Shown here: positions 7,030 to 11,754 of the stretch, piece by piece | Numbering within the stretch: position 1 is the first letter of the stretch | Layout of the letters: the number at the start of each line of letters is the position of its first letter | Source: DATFGK01 sp046712825 | Lineage (GTDB): Bacteria; Actinomycetota; AC-67 | Reading direction: 5' to 3' | DNA length: 11,754 nucleotides | Assembly: GCA_046712825.1 (NCBI GenBank) | Contig: JBKKCR010000237.1 | Location: forward strand, 1 to 11,754 | The notes under the pieces: model-generated | What the model was told of the DNA's origin: nothing | Seen by the model: the letters and a program-made list of their open reading frames with translations, nothing else | The model's database searches: none | Made by a program: the position numbers and the translations under genes

Positions 7030-8223
7030 CTAGCGTCGGCGATCGAGTGAGGCGCTCGCTGCGGCGTGTGCTTCGGAGAAGATCTGCTTCAGCGGCCGGC
7101 CCGTCTCGCGCGCGAGCGTGGCGCAGTCGGCGTACTCGGGTGCGATGCCCGTCACGCTGCCGCCGGCCGACCGTGCGATCTTCACGCGCACGCTGCCGCC
7201 GTCGAGCTCCACGGTGATGATCTCACGAGGCAGGGTCCATTTCTCCACCGGGTTGCGGCGCATGCCCAGCGTCGTGGTCTCGGTGAAGATGACGTCGCGG
7301 CAGGCGATCTCGTCGCCCGGCCCGCACAACACGTGCAGCGTGGCGGCCGGACGGCCGCGTTTCATCGTGATCGGCGTGACCCAGGCGTCCTGCGCTCCTG
7401 CGGCGAACAGGCGCTCGATCACGTACTCGTACAGCTCGGGGTTCATGTCGTCGATGTTCGCCTCGAGGACCACGGCGGGAACAGGGCCGAACACCGATTC
7501 ATCCGCGACGGCTTCGCCGATGAGCAGGCGCAGCACGTTGGGGATGTCGAGCTCGCGGGTGCCGGCGCCGTATCCGACGCGGGAGATCCGCATCGGTGGG
7601 ATGTCGCCGAACGACCGGGCCGTCGCGGCCAGGATCGCGGCCCCCGTCGGCGTAACGAGCTCGTTCGGGATGCCGCGGGAGTAGATCGGCACGTCCTTCA
7701 GCAGCTCGACCACGGCAGGGCCCGGGATCGGATACACGCCGTGCTCGGTGCGCATCATCCCCATGCCCGTCGCAACGGCGGAGGCGTGCACGCGCTCCAC
7801 ACCCAGGTACTCGAGACCCAAGGCCGCGCCGACGATGTCGACGATCGTGTCGACGGCTCCGAGCTCGTGGAAGCGAACGTGCGCTACATCTTTGCCGTGG
7901 ACGGTCGCCTCCGCCTCGGCGAGCCGCTGGAAGATCTTCAGCGCAAGCTGTTTGGCGCGGGCCGGAAGTGGGGCGTCCTCGATGAGCGCTCGGATGGATG
8001 TGTAAGTGCGTGCGATGCCGCTGTCCTCCGCTCGCACCCGCACCGCCGTCGCCATGATGCCGAGCCGCTCGACGCGCACCGGCTCGAGCTCGAATGGATC
8101 GATCGGAAGCTTCTCCAGCGGGGCGGCGATCGCCTCGAGCGGAACACCGGCGTCGACCATCGCGCCCAGCACCATGTCGCCGGCGATGCCGGAGAAGCAG
8201 TCGAAGAACGCGAGCGTCGTCAC
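7030..8223 (-). CDS. larC: LarC, nickel insertion protein for nickel-pincer nucleotide synthesis
   Basis: A 397-residue protein matching LarC along its length: the N-terminal hallmark FFDCFSGIAGDMVLGAMVDAG, the central VRFHELGAVDTIVDIVG, the segment YPIPGPAVVELLKDVP, LVTPTGAAIL, and the C-terminal region with EANIDDMNPELYEYV, RRNPVEKWTLPRE and GIAPEYADCATLA. In the known pathway LarC uses CTP to insert nickel into pyridinium-3,5-bisthiocarboxylic acid mononucleotide, giving the NPN cofactor of lactate racemase and related LarA enzymes; it acts in the cytoplasm. In Lactiplantibacillus plantarum the gene is split into larC1/larC2; here it is one uninterrupted frame. GTG 8223 is chosen because the product then begins directly with the conserved strand, and GAGG overlaps the larB stop 5 bases upstream. 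It lies 7 bases after larB, so the two form an operon. Confidence 0.95.
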   Translation of the reverse strand: MTTLAFFDCFSGIAGDMVLGAMVDAGVPLEAIAAPLEKLPIDPFELEPVRVERLGIMATAVRVRAEDSGIARTYTSIRALIEDAPLPARAKQLALKIFQRLAEAEATVHGKDVAHVRFHELGAVDTIVDIVGAALGLEYLGVERVHASAVATGMGMMRTEHGVYPIPGPAVVELLKDVPIYSRGIPNELVTPTGAAILAATARSFGDIPPMRISRVGYGAGTRELDIPNVLRLLIGEAVADESVFGPVPAVVLEANIDDMNPELYEYVIERLFAAGAQDAWVTPITMKRGRPAATLHVLCGPGDEIACRDVIFTETTTLGMRRNPVEKWTLPREIITVELDGGSVRVKIARSAGGSVTGIAPEYADCATLARETGRPLKQIFSEAHAAASASLDRRR

Positions 8224-8230
8224 GCGCGCC

Positions 8231-8989
8231 TCAGGCGTTCGCCCTAGCGCGGAGCATGCGAACCGCCAGCACCGCGGCGCCGAATCCGTTGTCGATGTTG
8301 ACGACGGCGACGCCGGGGGCGCACGAGTTGAGCATCGCGAGCAGCGCCGCCAGACCGCCGAAGGAGGATCCGTACCCGACCGAGGTGGGGACCGCGATCA
8401 CCGGGCACGTCACCATTCCTCCGACGAGCGAAGGCAGTGCCCCTTCCATGCCGGCGACGACGATAAGGACGTCGAGGGCACGGATCTGATCCGACACCGA
8501 CAGGATCCGATGCAAACCGGCGACCCCCACGTCGGTGATTCGGTCGACCTTGGCGCCGGCGGCCTCGAGGGTGACCGAGGCCTCCTCTGCGACGGGCAGG
8601 TCCGATGTGCCGGCCGTGACGACGCCGACGCTTCCGATCGGCGCGCCGATCTCGGAACGGAGCACTACGATCCGACCTTGCTCCGAGTAGACGGCTTCGG
8701 GCGCGAGATCGCGAACCGCGTCGTACGCCTCACGTCCCGCGCGTGTGATCAGCAAGGGGCCGCCCGGCGAGCCGAGCAGCGTCATGGTGATGCCGCGGAG
8801 CTGTTCGCGGGTCTTGCCGGGCGCGTAGACGACCTCTGGGAGGCCGGTGCGCAGTTGGCGATGGGTGTCGACCTTCGCGTAGCTCAGGTCGGTGAACGGC
8901 AGACGTTCGAGGCGCTCGGCCGCCTCATGCGGCGTGACCTGTCCGGCCGCCACTGCATCGAGGAGTGCGTCCAGCGAGGCTCGGTCCAC
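8231..8989 (-). CDS. larB: LarB, pyridinium-3,5-biscarboxylic acid mononucleotide synthase
   Basis: A 252-residue protein with the LarB layout: an N-terminal helical part, then LPEVVYAPGKTREQL, and a PurE-like (AIR carboxylase-type) C-terminal domain with VGVVTAGTSDLPVAEEA, VVAGMEGALPSLVGG, VPTSVGYGSSFGG and NSCAPGVAVVNIDNGFGA. In the known pathway LarB carboxylates the pyridinium ring of nicotinic acid adenine dinucleotide and releases AMP, the first step of NPN cofactor synthesis. Cys223 in NSCAPG is probably the equivalent of the Cys that forms a covalent adduct with the substrate in the L. plantarum enzyme. GTG 8989 fits the usual length; AAGG lies 10 bases before it. It is the first gene of the larBC pair, divergent from the DUF4446 gene. 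larE (the sulfur transferase) is not in the window. Older annotations call this family NCAIR mutase-like; that reaction is not expected here. Confidence 0.95.
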   Translation of the reverse strand: MDRASLDALLDAVAAGQVTPHEAAERLERLPFTDLSYAKVDTHRQLRTGLPEVVYAPGKTREQLRGITMTLLGSPGGPLLITRAGREAYDAVRDLAPEAVYSEQGRIVVLRSEIGAPIGSVGVVTAGTSDLPVAEEASVTLEAAGAKVDRITDVGVAGLHRILSVSDQIRALDVLIVVAGMEGALPSLVGGMVTCPVIAVPTSVGYGSSFGGLAALLAMLNSCAPGVAVVNIDNGFGAAVLAVRMLRARANA

Positions 8990-9012
8990 GGCATCTCGAC
9001 CTTAGCAGCCGA

Positions 9013-9018
9013 TATACT
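9013..9018 (+). promoter_or_regulatory. Possible -10 element in the 57-base divergent gap between larB and the DUF4446 gene
   Basis: TATACT (five of six to the TATAAT consensus) is the only AT-rich hexamer in the 8990-9046 gap and sits 28 bases before the DUF4446 ATG. No good -35 box at 16-18 bases was seen. The flanking GATATAC could also serve the opposite strand toward larB, so a compact shared promoter region is plausible but not shown. Confidence 0.35.
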
Positions 9019-9037
9019 CGCGTGTCGTTCCGACGAC

Positions 9038-9041
9038 GAGG
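9038..9041 (+). promoter_or_regulatory. Ribosome binding site of the DUF4446 gene
   Basis: GAGG lies 5 bases before ATG 9047 and supports that start within a frame that is open far upstream. Confidence 0.55.
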
Positions 9042-9046
9042 CAATC

Positions 9047-9520
9047 ATGCCGCTCGATCCCGATACGCTCTCAATCGTCGCGTTGGCTGCTGCCGGCGTC
9101 GCCGTTCTCGCGCTGGCGTTCGCGCTGCGGGCTAACGGCCGTCTGCGCCGCGTCCGTCGCGTGCTCCGCGGGGTTCAGTCGAACCGAGGCGAAACGCTGG
9201 ACGACGCGGCCGATATCGTGCGTGGCCTCGCGGACGTGGCGAAACGGGTGGACGACCTCGAGGTCGTCGCGGCCCTCTCGGTCCAACACGTCGGGCTCGT
9301 GCGCTTCGACGCCTTCGAGGACATGGGGGGCCACCTGTCGTTCGCGGCTGCGATGCTCGACGGCGAGGGGGACGGGTTCGTGTTCAGCTCGATCAACGGC
9401 CGTCAGGAGACCCGTATCTACGCCAAGCCGATCGAGCGCGGTGCGAGTCGCTATCACCTGTCCGACGAGGAGCAAGAGGCGATCCGCCGCTCCCTCGCTC
9501 CCAGGTTCCGGTCCCCGTGA
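9047..9520 (+). CDS. DUF4446 family membrane-anchored protein
   Basis: A 157-residue protein with one N-terminal membrane helix (about residues 8-27, IVALAAAGVAVLALAFAL), a basic juxtamembrane stretch (RANGRLRRVRRVLRG), a short probable coiled coil (about 45-72) and the DUF4446 core: HVGLVRFDAFEDMGGHLSFAAAMLD, GDGFVFSSINGRQETRIYAKPI and LSDEEQEAI. The Arg-rich side predicts that the core domain is cytoplasmic. The function of the family is unknown. ATG 9047 is chosen because GAGG lies 5 bases before it and the membrane helix then follows at once; the frame remains open upstream but there overlaps larBC on the other strand. Its stop overlaps the pheA start (GTGA, 4 bases), so it is the first gene of a coupled unit with pheA and serS. 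Confidence 0.9.
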   Translation: MPLDPDTLSIVALAAAGVAVLALAFALRANGRLRRVRRVLRGVQSNRGETLDDAADIVRGLADVAKRVDDLEVVAALSVQHVGLVRFDAFEDMGGHLSFAAAMLDGEGDGFVFSSINGRQETRIYAKPIERGASRYHLSDEEQEAIRRSLAPRFRSP

Positions 9521-10353
9521 CGCGCCTCGCGTACCTCGGGCCCCCCGGCACGTTCACTGAGGAAGCGCTCCTGTCGTGCCGAGAGGCGGAAGGCGCTGAG
9601 CTGATCCCGCTCGCGACCGTCCCGGACGTGATCGCCGCCGTTGAGTCGAAGGAAGTCGAAGGGGGAGTCGTCCCGATCGAGAATTCGATCGAGGGGTCGG
9701 TCAACATCACGCTGGACACGCTGGCGTTCGATGCCGAAACGGTGACCATCCAACGCGAGATCGTGTTGCCGATCCGTCATGCACTCCTCGCGAAGCCGGG
9801 GGTGAGCATGGACGCGATCGTCGCGGTGGTGTCGCACCCGCACGCGACCGGGCAGTGCCGGAAGTTCTTGATCTCCAACGTCCCCGACGCGGAGATCCGG
9901 GCCGCGAACTCGACCGCCGAAGCAGCGCGCATCGTGGGCGACCGCGGTCCGATCGAGCCGTGGGCCGCGATCGGGACCGAGCTGGCCGCAAAGCTCTACG
10001 GCCTCGTCGTCCTCGCGCCGGACATCGAGGACCGCCGGGAGAACTCGACGCGGTTCGTGCTCGTCGGCCGGGACCCCGTGCCGCCGACGGGGGCCGACAA
10101 GACCAGCGTCGTGTGTTTCATCGCGAAGGACCGCCCGGGCGCGCTGCTGGCGATCCTGCATGAGTTCTCGGACCGCGGGATCAACCTCACGAAGCTCGAA
10201 TCGCGACCGACCAAGGAACGGCTCGGGGAGTACTGCTTCTTCATCGACATCGAGGGCCACGGCGACGAGGACGAGGTGAAGCACGCGCTTCAGTCGCTGC
10301 GGACCAAGATCCTCGACGTGAAGGTGATGGGCTCCTACCCTCGGGCCGGATGA
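9517..10353 (+). CDS. pheA: Prephenate dehydratase with ACT domain
   Basis: A 278-residue cytosolic enzyme that converts prephenate to phenylpyruvate, the committed step to phenylalanine. The catalytic domain shows YLGPPGTFTEEA (6-17), PIENSIEGSVN, SHPHATGQC, NSTAEAARI and the family signature Thr178-Arg179-Phe180 in NSTRFVLVG; Thr of TRF is required for catalysis in the family. The C-terminal ACT domain (about 195-275) carries GALL (208-211) and ESRP (228-231), the phenylalanine-binding motifs, so feedback inhibition by Phe is expected. There is no N-terminal chorismate mutase domain, so this is the monofunctional type. GTG 9517 overlaps the DUF4446 stop by 4 bases, and the stop overlaps the serS start (ATGA), so expression is probably coupled to both neighbours. 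Confidence 0.97.
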   Translation: MTRLAYLGPPGTFTEEALLSCREAEGAELIPLATVPDVIAAVESKEVEGGVVPIENSIEGSVNITLDTLAFDAETVTIQREIVLPIRHALLAKPGVSMDAIVAVVSHPHATGQCRKFLISNVPDAEIRAANSTAEAARIVGDRGPIEPWAAIGTELAAKLYGLVVLAPDIEDRRENSTRFVLVGRDPVPPTGADKTSVVCFIAKDRPGALLAILHEFSDRGINLTKLESRPTKERLGEYCFFIDIEGHGDEDEVKHALQSLRTKILDVKVMGSYPRAG

Positions 10354-11606
10354 TCGATCTCCGCCTGGTTCGTGAGGATCCCGAGTATGTAAAGGCCGCG
10401 CTCGCCCGGCGCGGCATGGAGCCGCGCATCGACGAGCTGCTCGAGATCGACGCTCGTCGCCGCGACGCCCAGACCCGGCTCGACGCTCTGCGCTCGAGGC
10501 AGAAGCAGGTGGGCAAGGAGGTTCCCCGACTCGAGGGCGACGAAAAGCAGAAGCTCCTCGGGGAGCTGAAGGAGCTATCGGAGGAGATCAAGCGCCTCCA
10601 AGCCGAGGAGGACTCCGCCGCTGTCGAACTGACGAAGCTGCTTCTCGAGATCCCGAACCTTCCGCACGAGTCGGTGCCCGACGGGACCGGGGACGAGAAC
10701 AGCGTCGAGTTCCGGCAGTGGGGATTGCCGCCCGCGTTCGACTTCCCCGTCCGCGATCATCTGGAGATCGGCCAATCGCTCGACGTCCTCGACACCGAGA
10801 GAGCATCGAAGGTTTCGGGCGCCCGGTTCGCCTACATCAAAGGCAAGGGCGCCCTGCTCGAGCTGGCGCTGGTGCGGTTCGTCGTCGACAAGCTTGGGCA
10901 CCACGGGTTCGCGCCGGTCATCCCTCCGGTGCTCGTGCGCCGCGAAGCGATGGAGGGGACCGGTTTCCTGCCGACCGACGAGCAGCAGATCTACAAGCTC
11001 GCCGACGACGACCTCTACCTCGTCGGCACCAGCGAAGTCTCGATCGCGGCGATGCATCAAGACGAGTACATCGACGTCGAAGGCTTGCCGCTGCGATACG
11101 CGGGGATATCAACGTGCTTCCGGCGCGAGGCCGGCGCCTACGGGAAGGACACGCGAGGGATCTTCCGCGTGCATCAGTTCGACAAAGTCGAGATGTTCTC
11201 GTTCGCGCATCCCGACGCCTCGTGGGACGAGCACGAGTTCCTCCTCGCGCGGCAAGAAGAGATCTTCCAAGCGCTCGAGATCCCGTATCGCGTCGTCAAC
11301 ATCTGCGCCGGCGAGCTCGGCGCCTCGGCCGCCAAGAAGTACGACATCGAGGCGTGGCTCCCCGGTCAGGCTGCCTACCGCGAGGTCACCTCGTGCTCGA
11401 ACTGCACCGACTATCAATCGCGTCGTCTGAAGACCCGGTTCCGCACCGAGTCGGGGCCGCAGCTACTCCATACGCTGAACGGGACGGCCATCGCGGTTGG
11501 ACGTGCGATCGTCGCGCTGCTCGAGAATCACCAGCGGGCTGATGGAAGCGTTGAGATCCCGCACGCGCTGCGGCACTACACCGGCTTCGACCGGCTCGAT
11601 CCCTGA
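10350..11606 (+). CDS. serS: Seryl-tRNA synthetase
   Basis: A 418-residue class II aminoacyl-tRNA synthetase that charges tRNA-Ser (and tRNA-Sec where present) with serine in the cytoplasm. It has the N-terminal MIDLRLVREDPEYVKAAL start, a long helical hairpin arm (about 28-100, rich in Lys/Glu) that reads the tRNA, the serine-binding Thr227-Ser228-Glu229 in VGTSEVS, motif 2 with CFRREAGAYGKDTRGIFRVHQF (Arg258-Arg259-Glu260) and motif 3 in NGTAIAVGRAIVALLE (Arg385). Full length with no missing motif. The ATG overlaps the pheA stop by 4 bases. It ends 4 bases from the stop of a convergent cupredoxin gene. A T-box or other serine-responsive leader is not expected here, since the gene is internal to an operon. 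pheA-serS adjacency agrees with an actinobacterial origin. Confidence 0.98.
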   Translation: MIDLRLVREDPEYVKAALARRGMEPRIDELLEIDARRRDAQTRLDALRSRQKQVGKEVPRLEGDEKQKLLGELKELSEEIKRLQAEEDSAAVELTKLLLEIPNLPHESVPDGTGDENSVEFRQWGLPPAFDFPVRDHLEIGQSLDVLDTERASKVSGARFAYIKGKGALLELALVRFVVDKLGHHGFAPVIPPVLVRREAMEGTGFLPTDEQQIYKLADDDLYLVGTSEVSIAAMHQDEYIDVEGLPLRYAGISTCFRREAGAYGKDTRGIFRVHQFDKVEMFSFAHPDASWDEHEFLLARQEEIFQALEIPYRVVNICAGELGASAAKKYDIEAWLPGQAAYREVTSCSNCTDYQSRRLKTRFRTESGPQLLHTLNGTAIAVGRAIVALLENHQRADGSVEIPHALRHYTGFDRLDP

Positions 11607-11610
11607 GCGT

Positions 11611-11754
11611 CTAGTACGGGTCCTGCGCGGGGTTCGTGGAAAGCGCGGTCGGCGCTGCGCCGAAGAAGAACGCGCCTCGCATCCCCCCGCCAGCGTGGAA
11701 GCGGCAGAAGAACGCGACGTCGGTTGTGCCGGAGGGCAACGTCAGGTCGATCTC
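11611..11754 (-). CDS. Cupredoxin (blue copper, plastocyanin-like) C-terminal fragment, start outside window
   Basis: On the - strand the frame enters at the right edge and ends at TAG (11613-11611), giving 47 residues. It contains LPSGTTDVAFFCRFHAGGGMRGAF, read here in parts as SGTTDVAFFCRFH and AGGGMRGAF. The Cys-x-x-His-x4-Met spacing is the type 1 copper-ligand loop of small cupredoxins, where Cys, His and Met are ligands together with an upstream His that would lie outside the window. Such proteins are normally exported and carry electrons; export cannot be checked here. After the copper loop come 18 further residues (FFFGAAPTALSTNPAQDPY), a Pro/Ala-rich tail slightly longer than the usual end of the last beta strand. 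It converges on serS with 4 bases between stops. The fragment is short, but the loop motif is specific. Confidence 0.75.
   Translation of the reverse strand, partial: EIDLTLPSGTTDVAFFCRFHAGGGMRGAFFFGAAPTALSTNPAQDPY

Noticed and set aside
8006..9046. Upstream extension of the DUF4446 frame to a 504-residue protein.
   Set aside because: The added part is antisense to larB and larC and has no motif; ATG 9047 has a ribosome binding site and leads directly into the membrane helix.
11649..11663. Perfect inverted repeat TCGGCGC-T-GCGCCGA downstream of serS, considered as a terminator.
   Set aside because: It lies inside the cupredoxin coding frame (Gly-Ala-Ala-Pro codons), its loop would be 3 bases with a 6-bp stem, and no T-run follows on either strand.

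Overview
This 11.75 kb window has high G+C, is gene-dense, and uses GTG starts often (six of the nine starts inside the window). It looks like a chromosomal segment of an actinobacterium (Actinomycetota), possibly a deep-branching or uncultured lineage. The reasons are the high G+C, a luciferase-like oxidoreductase of the F420-type family, and the linked order DUF4446 - pheA - serS, which I recall from actinomycete chromosomes. No tRNA, rRNA, CRISPR array, insertion sequence, integrase or phage gene was seen, and no stretch over 300 bases lacks a gene.

Left part (1-5239, all + strand). The window opens inside a metal-dependent amidohydrolase. It overlaps by 4 bases an alpha/beta-hydrolase-fold protein that lacks the catalytic Ser and His. 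After a 158-base gap holding a TetR-type operator-like palindrome comes a tight three-gene unit: acyl-CoA dehydrogenase, F420-type luciferase-like oxidoreductase and zinc alcohol dehydrogenase, with gaps of 2 and 1 bases. It reads as a catabolic redox cluster of unknown substrate.

Middle part (5244-8989, all - strand). A secreted beta-propeller-like protein ends in three 44-residue FG-GAP-like Asp-rich repeats. Upstream of it lie larC and larB, two of the three biosynthetic genes for the nickel-pincer nucleotide cofactor of lactate-racemase-type enzymes. larE and larA are not in the window.

Right part (9047-11606, + strand). Divergent from larB across a 57-base gap are a membrane-anchored DUF4446 protein, pheA (prephenate dehydratase with ACT domain) and serS (seryl-tRNA synthetase), each overlapping the next by 4 bases. 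At the right edge, on the - strand, is the C-terminal end of a blue-copper (cupredoxin) protein with its Cys-His-Met copper-ligand signature.

I found no convincing wholly new system. The most useful leads are the degenerate alpha/beta hydrolase coupled to the amidohydrolase, the operator-like site before the acyl-CoA dehydrogenase unit, the substrate of that cluster, and the larBC pair without visible partners.
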